A DNA stretch of 17,105 nt, taken from Castellaniella sp. UBA6218. Its GTDB lineage: Bacteria > Pseudomonadota > Gammaproteobacteria > Burkholderiales > Burkholderiaceae_B. The position numbers and the translations under genes are program-made. Shown piece after piece: positions 6,214 to 13,928 of this stretch (its first letter is position 1; every line of letters begins with the position of its first letter). The stretch is from positions 16,087 to 33,191 of the forward strand of contig DISE01000051.1 of the NCBI GenBank assembly GCA_002421865.1, written 5' to 3'. The notes under the pieces were generated by a model. It saw only the letters and a program-made list of their open reading frames with translations. It ran no database searches and was not told the origin of the DNA.

Positions 6214-7358
6214 TATTGTGTGTCCTGCTTGGGAGTCGTCGGCCGTCCGGATGTTCCGGCGATGCCTTGTCTTTCCGCGGCGCGCAGCCGCTTGCGCAAT
6301 TGCGCAAGCTGACCGATCACGGCCGCATTATGTTGCCAGGCGCCGTGCTCGGCCACGGGGAATACCCCGGTATAGCGCCCGGCCTTGAGAATGTCCGAGG
6401 TGACCGCGGTGCCGCCCGAGATGTGCACGTCGTCGCCCAGCGTCAGGTGCCCGCCGAACATGGCCGCCCCGCCGATCACGCAACGCCGGCCCATCGTGGT
6501 GGAACCGGCCACCCCCACGCAGGCGGCCATCGCAGTGTGGTCACCGATCCGGCAATTGTGACCGATCATGATCTGGTTATCGAGCTTCACGCCGTCGCCC
6601 AGCACCGTGTCCTCGACCGCGCCCCGGTCGACGGTGGTATTGGCGCCGATTTCAACATCGTCGCCGATGCGCACGCCGCCCAGCTGGGCGATCTTGGCCC
6701 AGGCGCCGGCCGTGCGCGGATCGGGCGCGAAACCGAAGCCGTCGGCCCCAAGCACGACACCGGAATGGAGGATGGCCCGCGCGCCCACATGCACGCCATG
6801 ATAAAGCGTCACATGGGCATGCAGCAGGCTGTCCGCGCCGATGGAGCTGTCCGCGCCGATGATGCAGCCCGCGCCGATGCGCACGCCCGCGCCGATGCGC
6901 ACGCCCGATTCGATCACCGACAGGGGGCCGACATGCACGCCGTCGGCGAGCACGGCATCGTCTGCGATGATGGCGCTGGGATGGATGCCCCGTGGCAGGC
7001 AGTCCTGACGGTGGCGGTCGAACCACTGGGCCAGCAGCGCATACATCAGATAGGGCTGCGGACACAGGACCGCCGCCCAGGACGGCGGATCGTCATGGCG
7101 GGACCGGTAGGCGTCCCAGTCCTGTTGCCGCAGGATCACGGCGGCCGCGCCGCAGTCATCCAGCTGGGACTGCAGGCGTGGATTGGACAGGAAACTGATT
7201 TCGCACCGGCCTGCCGAGCCCAGGGAGCCGATGCCCGCAATTTTCAGCGTGCCGGCATCCGGCGCGCCTGTGATGCCGCATCCCAGCCCGACCGTATCGG
7301 CAACCCGCAACAATTCGGACAATGCGGGTGCCCGATCGGGCGCGAGCAGCACAGGCAT
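6213..7358 (-). CDS. lpxD: UDP-3-O-(3-hydroxyacyl)glucosamine N-acyltransferase
   Basis: LpxD adds the second 3-hydroxyacyl chain, at the 2-amino position, to the UDP-glucosamine intermediate of lipid A. The 381-residue protein has a uridine-binding N-terminal domain (about 1-115; ISFLSNPRLQSQL at 54-66). A long hexapeptide-repeat beta-helix covers about 125-335 and contains GADGFGFAPD (204-213) and the catalytic histidine region QIMIGHNCRIGDHTA with H267. A short C-terminal helix (about 340-364) ends in a Thr/Pro/Gln-rich tail. It is longer than the 341-residue E. coli enzyme; part of this is an exact hexapeptide duplication at residues about 152-163. ATG 7358 lies 6 bases after the skp stop and has only a weak Shine-Dalgarno. 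Confidence 0.96.
   Translation of the reverse strand: MPVLLAPDRAPALSELLRVADTVGLGCGITGAPDAGTLKIAGIGSLGSAGRCEISFLSNPRLQSQLDDCGAAAVILRQQDWDAYRSRHDDPPSWAAVLCPQPYLMYALLAQWFDRHRQDCLPRGIHPSAIIADDAVLADGVHVGPLSVIESGVRIGAGVRIGAGCIIGADSSIGADSLLHAHVTLYHGVHVGARAILHSGVVLGADGFGFAPDPRTAGAWAKIAQLGGVRIGDDVEIGANTTVDRGAVEDTVLGDGVKLDNQIMIGHNCRIGDHTAMAACVGVAGSTTMGRRCVIGGAAMFGGHLTLGDDVHISGGTAVTSDILKAGRYTGVFPVAEHGAWQHNAAVIGQLAQLRKRLRAAERQGIAGTSGRPTTPKQDTQ
6868..6907. repeat. 18-bp exact tandem duplication inside lpxD
   Basis: Positions 6868-6885 and 6886-6903 are identical 18-base units, followed by the first four bases of a third. In the protein this is the repeated hexapeptide GVRIGA GVRIGA, exactly one strand-turn unit of the beta-helix, so the reading frame and the helix repeat are kept. 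Confidence 0.9.
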
Positions 7359-7364
7359 GGGAAA

Positions 7365-7916
7365 TCAGCCGCCCAGCGCGCTGATGACCTGGTCGGTGAT
7401 GTCCACGCGGGGGCTGACCGTGACAGCGTCCTGAATGATCAGATCGTAGTTCTGCTGTTCGGCGATCTTCTTGATCGCGGCGTCGGCCTTCTCCACGATG
7501 GAGGAAAATTCCTCATTGCGGCGGCGGTTGAAATCTTCCTGGAATTCACGGCGCTTGCGCTGCAAGTCGGAATCCATGTCCTGGAGCTTGCGCTGGCGCT
7601 TGACGCGGTCGGCCTCGGCCAGCACCGGAGCGTCCTTGTCGAGCTTCTGGGCTTCCGCGCGCAGATTGTCGGACAGACGCTGCAGTTCCTGATCGCGCTT
7701 CTTGAATTCGGCTTCGATCTTGGCCTGAGCCGCCTTGGCGGGCTTGGAGTCGCGCAGGATGCGTTCCGTGCTGACGAAACCGATCTTCGTACCCTGGGCG
7801 TAGGATGGCGCGACGAACAGCGCCCCCAGGCCCACGGCCGCCGCCAGGGCCAGCGCCCGGTGGCTACGCACGGCGCGTTGCGCCAACGTTGAAACATTCA
7901 GACCTGAAACAAACAT
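7365..7916 (-). CDS. skp: OmpH/Skp-family periplasmic chaperone
   Basis: Skp trimers hold unfolded outer-membrane proteins in the periplasm and deliver them to the BAM complex. The 183-residue product has a signal peptide: basic n-region up to SHR (residue 20), hydrophobic ALALAAAVGLGALFV, and a likely signal peptidase I cut after APSYA (residue 40). The mature part starts QGTKIGFVSTERILRDS, the OmpH strand motif. It continues as a long charged helical arm (about 58-155) rich in Lys, Arg, Glu and Gln, then a C-terminal strand YDLIIQDAV. ATG 7916 is chosen with AGGTGG about 10 bases upstream; an in-frame TTG at 7940 would add eight residues and is less likely. The gene lies 66 bases after bamA and 6 before lpxD. 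Confidence 0.93.
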   Translation of the reverse strand: MFVSGLNVSTLAQRAVRSHRALALAAAVGLGALFVAPSYAQGTKIGFVSTERILRDSKPAKAAQAKIEAEFKKRDQELQRLSDNLRAEAQKLDKDAPVLAEADRVKRQRKLQDMDSDLQRKRREFQEDFNRRRNEEFSSIVEKADAAIKKIAEQQNYDLIIQDAVTVSPRVDITDQVISALGG

Positions 7917-7982
7917 GATGATGAATCCACCTAGGATCAAAGCAGCTACAAAAAGGGTTATTGTGCCATCAAACGCGGGGAA

Positions 7983-10346
7983 TCAGAAACCAGTACCGAT
8001 CTGGAACTGGAAGACCTGTTTCTGGTCGCCTTCCTTGGCGTTCAGGGCTCGGCCGAAGGACAGCTGCAACGGCCCCAGCGGCGATTCCCAGGACAGGCCC
8101 AGGCCGGCGGAGTATTTCCAGCCGCATGGGTCGGCCACCTGACCGTACTGGCCGTTGGCGCAGCCCGAGCCGTCGGTCGTGGAGACCTGGCCGGCGTCCG
8201 AGAAGATGAACCAGCGCAGGGTACGGTCACGCGAGGCGCCCGGGAACGGCAGGTACAGCTGCACGTTGCCGACGATGCGCCGGGAACCGCCCAGGTAGGT
8301 GTCGGTCAAGGTATCGCGGGGCCCCAGGGAAGCGCCCTCGTAGCCGCGCACCGAGCCGATGCCGCCCGCATACATGTTCTTGATGACAGGGAAGGCCTTG
8401 CCACTGTTGCCGTAGGTCTTGGCCCAGTCCATCTGCCCGTTCAGAGCCAGGGTGAAGGCGCGGCCCAGAGGCAGATAATATTGTTGCTGGCCGCTGAGCT
8501 TGTAGTAACGCAAGTCCATGGTGGACATGTCGGCGGACACGCGGGTATAGCTGCCGCGGTGGGGTGCCAGCGCACTGTCCCGGGTGTCCTTTGCCCAGCC
8601 CACGCTGAAGATGGCGGCATTGGTGCTGTCGCCGTAATCGTCGACGAAATTCTGGTAGGCCCGGGGCGCCGGATTGGTGCCGGTGCGGCGGATGTCCTTC
8701 AGCGCGTTGCGTTCGAAGGTCACGCCGGCGAAGATGCGGTCCACTTCCGAAATCGGCACGCCGAAATTCAGGCCCAGACCCATGGATTCGACCGTGTACC
8801 ACCCGGTCGAACCACTGTCGGCCACGTCGTAAGGCGTGGTGCGCCGGTAGTACAGGGAGGTGGTCTTGCTGATGCCGTCCTGGGTCCAATAAGGGTTGGT
8901 GTGCGAGATCACCGCCGCGCGGTTGGTCTTGCTGGTATTGACGTTCAGGGACAGGGAATTGCCGCTGCCGAACACGTTGTCCTGGCTGATGCCGGCCGAC
9001 AGCATCAGCTTGTCCGTGGTGCCATAGCCTACGCCCAGGCTGATCATGCCGGTGGGCTTTTCCTTGACATCGACATTGACGTCCACCTGGTCGGGTGAGC
9101 CCGGCACGGGATCGGTCTTGACGTCCACGTCGGTGAAGTAGCCCAGCCGGTCGACGCGTTCCTTGGAAGTCTTGATGCTGGACGAGTCGTACCAGGCCGC
9201 TTCCTGCTGGCGCATTTCTCGGCGCACGACCTCGTCGCGGGTGCGGGTGTTGCCACCGACGTTGATACGGCGCACGTAGACGCGGCGGCCCGGATCGACA
9301 TAGAAGGTCAGCTTGGCGACGTGATTTTCGCGGTCCAGCACAGGGCTGGGATTGACGTTGGCGAAGGCATAGCCCAGCGACCCCAGGTAGTCCGTGATGG
9401 ACTTCGCCACGGCGTTGGTCTTTTCGGCCGAGAAAGTTTCGCCTTCCTTGACGGTGACCAGCGGCTGAAGCTTGTCGTCCAGACCGAGCAGATCGCCAGC
9501 CAGGCCGACCTCGCCCAGCTTGTAGGGCTCGCCTTCGTGCAGGGTCATGGTGATGTAGATGGCCTTGCGGTCGGGCGAGATCGATACCTGGGGCGGCTCC
9601 ATGGAAAATTCCAGGTAGCCGCGGTCCAGGTAGTACGAACGGATGCGCTCCACGTCGCCTTCGAGCTTTTCGCGCGAGTACTTGTTGGTGCCCGTGTACC
9701 AGGTCATGAAACCGCCGGTGGTCAGTTCCATCTGGTCTTCGAGCGTCCCGGCGGAAAAGGCTTCGTTACCGATGAATTCGATCTTGTCGATGGTGGCGAT
9801 GTCGCCTTCGAAGATATCGAAGCTGACCCCCACCCGGTTGCGTTCCAGCGGCGTGATGACGGGGCTGATCTGGACGCCGTACTTGCCCTTGGACAGGTAC
9901 TGCTGCTTGAGTTCGAAGACGGCGCGGTCGAGCATGGCCTGATCGAAGATCCGGCCCTGGCCGAAGCCGACCTGGGACAGGGATTTCGTCAGGGCCTTGG
10001 CGTCGAATTCACGCATGCCGTTGAAATTGATCGAGGCGATCGTGGGCCGCTCTTCGACGGTGACGACCAGCACATTGCCCTGCGCGTCGATCTTGACGTC
10101 GTTGAAAAAACCCGTGCCGTAGAGTTTCTGGATCGCGGCCGAGGCTTCTTCCTGGGTGAAGGTCTGGCCGACCTTGACCGGCAGATAGGTGAAGATCGTG
10201 CCCGGATCGACGCGTTCAATCCCCTTGACCTGAATGTCCTTCACCACGAAAGGGGTGAAGGCCGCCGCGACGGCGGGCGCCAGGAGGGCCGCCAGCACCA
10301 GGGGAATGGCGCGCTTGATCAGACGAAAATTCCGGGGAGACGACAT
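7983..10346 (-). CDS. bamA: Outer membrane protein assembly factor BamA
   Basis: BamA is the Omp85 core of the BAM complex, which folds and inserts beta-barrel proteins into the outer membrane. The 787-residue precursor has a signal peptide (KRAIPLVLAALLAPAVAAA) with a likely cut after residue 29. Five POTRA domains follow (about 32-430): the first starts FVVKDIQVKGIERV, the fifth VYVRRINVGGNTRTR. The C-terminal barrel is about 433-787. The conserved lid-loop motif VRGY is at 666-669, and the chain ends in FQFQIGTGF, a C-terminal aromatic beta-signal. The frame is open further upstream, but ATG 10346 is chosen for the signal peptide and for AGGA about 8 bases ahead. Gaps of 67 bases to rseP and 66 to skp are among the wider ones in the operon. 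Confidence 0.97.
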   Translation of the reverse strand: MSSPRNFRLIKRAIPLVLAALLAPAVAAAFTPFVVKDIQVKGIERVDPGTIFTYLPVKVGQTFTQEEASAAIQKLYGTGFFNDVKIDAQGNVLVVTVEERPTIASINFNGMREFDAKALTKSLSQVGFGQGRIFDQAMLDRAVFELKQQYLSKGKYGVQISPVITPLERNRVGVSFDIFEGDIATIDKIEFIGNEAFSAGTLEDQMELTTGGFMTWYTGTNKYSREKLEGDVERIRSYYLDRGYLEFSMEPPQVSISPDRKAIYITMTLHEGEPYKLGEVGLAGDLLGLDDKLQPLVTVKEGETFSAEKTNAVAKSITDYLGSLGYAFANVNPSPVLDRENHVAKLTFYVDPGRRVYVRRINVGGNTRTRDEVVRREMRQQEAAWYDSSSIKTSKERVDRLGYFTDVDVKTDPVPGSPDQVDVNVDVKEKPTGMISLGVGYGTTDKLMLSAGISQDNVFGSGNSLSLNVNTSKTNRAAVISHTNPYWTQDGISKTTSLYYRRTTPYDVADSGSTGWYTVESMGLGLNFGVPISEVDRIFAGVTFERNALKDIRRTGTNPAPRAYQNFVDDYGDSTNAAIFSVGWAKDTRDSALAPHRGSYTRVSADMSTMDLRYYKLSGQQQYYLPLGRAFTLALNGQMDWAKTYGNSGKAFPVIKNMYAGGIGSVRGYEGASLGPRDTLTDTYLGGSRRIVGNVQLYLPFPGASRDRTLRWFIFSDAGQVSTTDGSGCANGQYGQVADPCGWKYSAGLGLSWESPLGPLQLSFGRALNAKEGDQKQVFQFQIGTGF

Positions 10347-10394
10347 CCTGGCAATCCTATTTGGCCGTGGAGGAACACGCTTGAGCGATGCGCG

Positions 10395-10424
10395 ATTGTA
10401 AGTCACAACCTCGTCACCTGAAAA
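10395..10424 (-). promoter_or_regulatory. Candidate internal promoter ahead of bamA
   Basis: On the minus strand TTTTCA (10424-10419), at the very end of rseP, is followed after 18 bases by TACAAT (10400-10395). Initiation would be near 10388, giving a leader of about 40 bases. The -10 is strong and the -35 mediocre. TTGT and ACAA near the -10 also form a small inverted repeat. Confidence 0.3.
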
Positions 10425-11751
10425 GCCGCGCAAAATCGTTGAACAGGGCCAGAACCATGAGGCCCAGAACGATGCCCAGACCCAGCCTGTGGCTCAGGTC
10501 GCGGGCCCGTTCGGGCAAAGGCCGGCCGCCACGCAGCGCCTCGATCAGGTAAAAAAGCAGATGGCCGCCGTCCAGCATCGGGATAGGCAGCAGGTTCAGC
10601 ACGCCGATGCTGATGCTGATGAGCGCCAGGAAGCCCAGATAGGACTCCAGACCGATGCGCGCGGTGCGGCCGGCATATTCCGCGATCGTGACCGGGCCGG
10701 TGACATTTTTCCAGGACACGTCGCCCACGACCATCCGTCCCATCATGCGCAGCGTGAACAGGCTCATGTCGGCCGTGCGCCGCACGCCCTGCCACAGACT
10801 GTCCAAGGGGCCCAGGCGCACCAGCACCTGTGGCCGCTCCGCCTGGATCAGGGCGCCGATGCGCCCGACCTCGCGGCCATCCTTCCCGGATTCGGGCCTG
10901 GGCGTCACGGACAGCGAAAGCCGGTCTTCCTGGCGCAAGACGACCAGGTCCAGCGGTTTTCCGGCGTGCGCCCGGACGGTTTCGACGAAGGCCTCGACGG
11001 ATGGATCCTCCAGGCCGCCGGCCACCAGAATCCGGTCGCCGGCGCGCAGGCCTGCCTCTTCCGCGGCACTGCCCGGGACGAGTTCACCTACCACCGGGTA
11101 AGGCGCCCGCAATGAAAGGCCGGCGCCCAGGAGCGGGTCCGGGCCGTCCGGCGTCACGGCCTGGGGGGCAAGCCGCAGCGTGTCCGTGCGGACCGTGCCA
11201 TCGGGAGATCGCAGCGTCAGGATCACATCGCCGCCCAGGGACAGGGGTTCGGCCAGCCGCCACCGGGCCTGGGTCCAGGAAGCCACCGGTTCGCCGGCCA
11301 CTGCCGTCAGTGTGTCGCCTTCGCGCACACCTGACAGAGCGGCCGGGGTACCGACCGGCGGCGCCGCCAGCACGGCGGCAGGCTCCTGCGTGCCCCACAG
11401 GCTCAGGAAAGCGTAGATCAGGGCGGCCAGCGCCAGGTTGGCGGCGGGACCGGCAGCCACCACCGCCACACGCCGGATCAGCGGCTGGGCATTGAACACG
11501 GAACGGCGCGTGGCTTCATCGGCCCCCGGCGGCGCCTCGTCGAGCATCTTCACATAGCCGCCCAGGGGTATGGCCGACAACGCCCACTCGGTGCCGTGGC
11601 GGTCGTGCCGGCGCAGCAGCACCGGACCGAAGCCGACCGAGAACCGCACGATGGGCACACCCGCGCGCCGCGCCACCCAGTAATGGCCCAGTTCGTGGAA
11701 AGTCACGAGCAGGCCCAGAGCGAAGATGAAGGCGGACAAGGTCAGGAGCAT
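10414..11751 (-). CDS. rseP: Site-2 intramembrane zinc metalloprotease RseP
   Basis: RseP cuts anti-sigma factors within the inner membrane, which in E. coli releases sigma-E in response to outer-membrane stress; it also clears leftover signal peptides. The 445-residue length fits the family (E. coli about 450). The zinc motif HELGH (H19, E20, H23) lies in the first membrane segment. Two PDZ domains follow at about 127-195 and 218-285, and the second zinc ligand is in NLLPIPMLDGGH (D394) before the last membrane helix (LGLGIVLGLMVLALF). GTEWALSAIPLGGYVKM at 53-69 is the conserved membrane-associated loop. ATG 11751 puts HExxH where expected, but a T-rich stretch rather than a Shine-Dalgarno lies upstream. 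It sits directly before bamA, whose failure it would help sense. Confidence 0.95.
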   Translation of the reverse strand: MLLTLSAFIFALGLLVTFHELGHYWVARRAGVPIVRFSVGFGPVLLRRHDRHGTEWALSAIPLGGYVKMLDEAPPGADEATRRSVFNAQPLIRRVAVVAAGPAANLALAALIYAFLSLWGTQEPAAVLAAPPVGTPAALSGVREGDTLTAVAGEPVASWTQARWRLAEPLSLGGDVILTLRSPDGTVRTDTLRLAPQAVTPDGPDPLLGAGLSLRAPYPVVGELVPGSAAEEAGLRAGDRILVAGGLEDPSVEAFVETVRAHAGKPLDLVVLRQEDRLSLSVTPRPESGKDGREVGRIGALIQAERPQVLVRLGPLDSLWQGVRRTADMSLFTLRMMGRMVVGDVSWKNVTGPVTIAEYAGRTARIGLESYLGFLALISISIGVLNLLPIPMLDGGHLLFYLIEALRGGRPLPERARDLSHRLGLGIVLGLMVLALFNDFARLFR

Positions 11752-11798
11752 GTGGAAAACAAAAAACCGGGGCGGGTCTGACGGACTGGAAAGCGTTC

Positions 11799-13004
11799 TC
11801 AGCGGGCCTGGCAGAAGCCGGCCGCGACACTGCGCGTGCGTGCGTCCAGATCGAGGATCTCCGCCAGAGAGGACGGAGTTTGCGTTCCGTGCGCCACGGA
11901 ATCGTCCAGGCAGTGCTCGATGATGGATGGGATCTGGGTGTACCGGATGCGCCCGCGCAGGAAGCCGTCGACCGCGACCTCGTTGGCCGCGTTCAGCGCG
12001 ATGCAGGCGCCCTGCCCCTGTCCCAGCGCATCGAAGGACAGCCGCAGGCAGGGAAAACGTACCAGGTCCGGCGTTTCGAAATCCAGTCGTCCGAGACGGG
12101 CAAGCTCCAGCAGGCCGACGCCACCGTCGATGCGCTCAGGATAGCCCAGGCCGTAGGCGATGGGCGTGCGCATGTCGGGCTGTCCCAGCTGGGCCAGGAT
12201 GGAGCCGTCCAGGTATTCAACCATGGAATGCACCACGCTCTGAGGATGGACCACGACCTGGATGCGCTCCATCGGCATCGCGAACAACCAGTGGGCCTCG
12301 ATGACTTCCAGCCCCTTGTTCAGCATGGTGGCCGAATCCACCGAAATCTTGCGGCCCATGCGCCAGTTGGGGTGCGCGCAGGCCTGGTCCGGCGTGACGG
12401 ATTCCAGTTGATCCAGCGCGGTTCGACGGAACGGCCCGCCAGAGGCCGTGAGCAGCAGCCGACGCACGCCCTCGGCCGGATTTGCCGGCGCCCTCGCCCG
12501 GTCGGCCGACTGGGGAAGGCATTGAAAAATGGCATTGTGTTCGCTGTCGATGGGCAGCAGCTCGGCGCCCGATTCGCGCACGGCCCTCATGAACAGGCTG
12601 CCCGCCGCCACCAAGGCCTCTTTGTTGGCCAGCAGGACACGCTTGCCGGCCCGCGCCGCCGCCAGCGCCCCGGGCAGCCCGGCGGCGCCGACGATGGCGG
12701 CCATGACGGCGGTGACCTCGGGGTCGGCCGCAGTGTCGGCCAGCGCCTGGGCGCCCTGGCGGATTTCGGGCAAGGGCCGGCCCGCCGGCCATGTGGCCTT
12801 GAAGCGCTCCCGGGCTGCATCGTCGGGCACGATCACCACCCGCGCCGCGTGCCGTGCCGCCTGCTCCGCCAGCGCCTCGATCCGGCTGTGCGCGCTCAGG
12901 GCATGGACGGAAAAGCGGTCAGGATGACGCGCCACCACATCCAGCGTGCTCACGCCGATGGAACCGGTCGAGCCGAGAATGCAGAGGCGTTGCTGGACGG
13001 GCAT
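11799..13004 (-). CDS. dxr: 1-deoxy-D-xylulose 5-phosphate reductoisomerase
   Basis: DXR converts 1-deoxy-D-xylulose 5-phosphate to 2-C-methyl-D-erythritol 4-phosphate with NADPH, the committing step of the MEP isoprenoid pathway and the target of fosmidomycin. The 401-residue protein starts with the NADPH-binding loop LGSTGSIGVSTLDV (10-23). Metal ligands are D153 and E155 in PIDSEHNAIFQCL and E234 in MLNKGLEVIEAHWLF. The flexible active-site loop ASGGPFR is at 187-193, and GQPDMRTPIAYGLGYPERI and ALNAANEVAVDGFL follow. ATG 13004 has AGGA about 9 bases upstream. It feeds UppS indirectly through isoprenyl diphosphates. The gaps are 54 bases after cdsA and 47 before rseP. Confidence 0.96.
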   Translation of the reverse strand: MPVQQRLCILGSTGSIGVSTLDVVARHPDRFSVHALSAHSRIEALAEQAARHAARVVIVPDDAARERFKATWPAGRPLPEIRQGAQALADTAADPEVTAVMAAIVGAAGLPGALAAARAGKRVLLANKEALVAAGSLFMRAVRESGAELLPIDSEHNAIFQCLPQSADRARAPANPAEGVRRLLLTASGGPFRRTALDQLESVTPDQACAHPNWRMGRKISVDSATMLNKGLEVIEAHWLFAMPMERIQVVVHPQSVVHSMVEYLDGSILAQLGQPDMRTPIAYGLGYPERIDGGVGLLELARLGRLDFETPDLVRFPCLRLSFDALGQGQGACIALNAANEVAVDGFLRGRIRYTQIPSIIEHCLDDSVAHGTQTPSSLAEILDLDARTRSVAAGFCQAR

Positions 13005-13058
13005 GGTGTCGGATCCTGTGGAGACGGGGCAAAATGGTGCGGGAAGGATGAACGGGTC

Positions 13059-13901
13059 CTAGAGCCCGGCCATCAGCAGCAGAGCGGCGGCCGGCGCCAC
13101 CGGCAGCACCGCGTCGATGCGGTCATACACGCCGCCATGACCCGGCAGCAGCTGGCTGGAATCCTTGACCCCCGCGCGGCGCTTGAGCAGCGATTCGAAC
13201 AGGTCGCCGACGATGGACCAGGCCGCCAGCGCCACGCCGGCCGCGACCAGGCCCGCCCAGCCGAGGCGCGCCAGCAGCAGCGCCCCGAAGCTGTCCGGCC
13301 ACCACGCGGCCGTGGCGACCAGCCACAAGGTCGCCGCCAGGATGCCGCCCGCAGCACCTTCGATCGTCTTGCCGGGGCTGACGCGTGGCGCCAGTTTATG
13401 ACGCCCCAGAGAGCGGCCCGTGAAATAAGCGGCGATGTCGGCAGCCCAGATCAACGCCCAAAGACTGATCAGCGCGGCCGCACCGTGTCGCAGGAAGACC
13501 CAGGCCAGGGCGTACCAGGTCGAGACCAGGGCCAGCGCTCCGATCAGGGCCAGCACGGCGGGCCGGCAGATGTCCGGCACCCGGGCGCGTGCCACCGCGA
13601 CGGGGGCGATGATCAGCCAGAACAGCACCGCCAGCGGCAACAGAAATGAACCGAAGGCGGCCTCAAGCGTCGGCTGGCCATCGATCAGGAGACGTGACAG
13701 GGGCAGCAGCGCCAGGACGGCCAGCAGCGCCGCGACCCACCGCGCGGCCGCGCCGTCCATCACCAGCCGCAGCCACTCCCACAATGCGCAGCCGGTCATC
13801 AGCCCCAGCAGGGCGAGCATCGGCCAAGGTGTCGGAGCGGTCACGGCGCCCGCTACGATCAGCAGCAGGACGATGGCGGTGAGGATGCGCTGGCGCAGCA
13901 T
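13059..13901 (-). CDS. cdsA: Phosphatidate cytidylyltransferase (CDP-diacylglycerol synthase)
   Basis: CdsA makes CDP-diacylglycerol from phosphatidate and CTP in the inner membrane, the branch point for all phospholipids. The 280-residue protein is strongly hydrophobic, with about eight membrane segments visible from ILTAIVLLLIVAGAV to the C-terminal APAAALLLMAGL. The family signature runs from S237 to D263 (SLLKRRAGVKDSS, then LLPGHGGVYDRID) and includes the conserved metal-binding aspartates. DIAAYFTGRSLGRHKLAP and SPGKTIEG upstream of it are also conserved. ATG 13901 has AGGA 8 bases ahead. It lies 27 bases after uppS, the usual uppS-cdsA-dxr order. Confidence 0.95.
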   Translation of the reverse strand: MLRQRILTAIVLLLIVAGAVTAPTPWPMLALLGLMTGCALWEWLRLVMDGAAARWVAALLAVLALLPLSRLLIDGQPTLEAAFGSFLLPLAVLFWLIIAPVAVARARVPDICRPAVLALIGALALVSTWYALAWVFLRHGAAALISLWALIWAADIAAYFTGRSLGRHKLAPRVSPGKTIEGAAGGILAATLWLVATAAWWPDSFGALLLARLGWAGLVAAGVALAAWSIVGDLFESLLKRRAGVKDSSQLLPGHGGVYDRIDAVLPVAPAAALLLMAGL

Positions 13902-13928
13902 GAGGGGATTCCTTGGTGCGGACGGGCT

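Noticed and set aside
5765..6307. An N-terminal extension of lpxA through fabZ
   Set aside because: The region encodes FabZ in another frame with its catalytic motif; the LpxA start fits the family at 5761/5764.
6850..7000. Possible CRISPR or satellite repeat from repeated GCGCCGATG-like blocks
   Set aside because: These are codons of the hexapeptide repeats in lpxD; there are no regularly spaced repeats with unique spacers.
6216..7892. A 558-codon open frame on the plus strand opposite lpxD and skp
   Set aside because: It mirrors the hexapeptide repeats of lpxD (repeated HADARADAHAR-like runs) and has no recognisable domain.
7917..7982. A promoter or terminator in the bamA-skp gap (AT-rich, with a CCCTTTTTG run)
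   Set aside because: No stem precedes the T run, and TTGATG has no acceptable -10 at 16-18 bases, so I do not call either.
11880..13649. A 589-codon open frame on the plus strand opposite dxr and cdsA
   Set aside because: It is antisense to two genes with full family motifs; its composition (very rich in Arg, Gly, His, Gln, Asp) is that of a reverse-strand shadow in GC-rich DNA.
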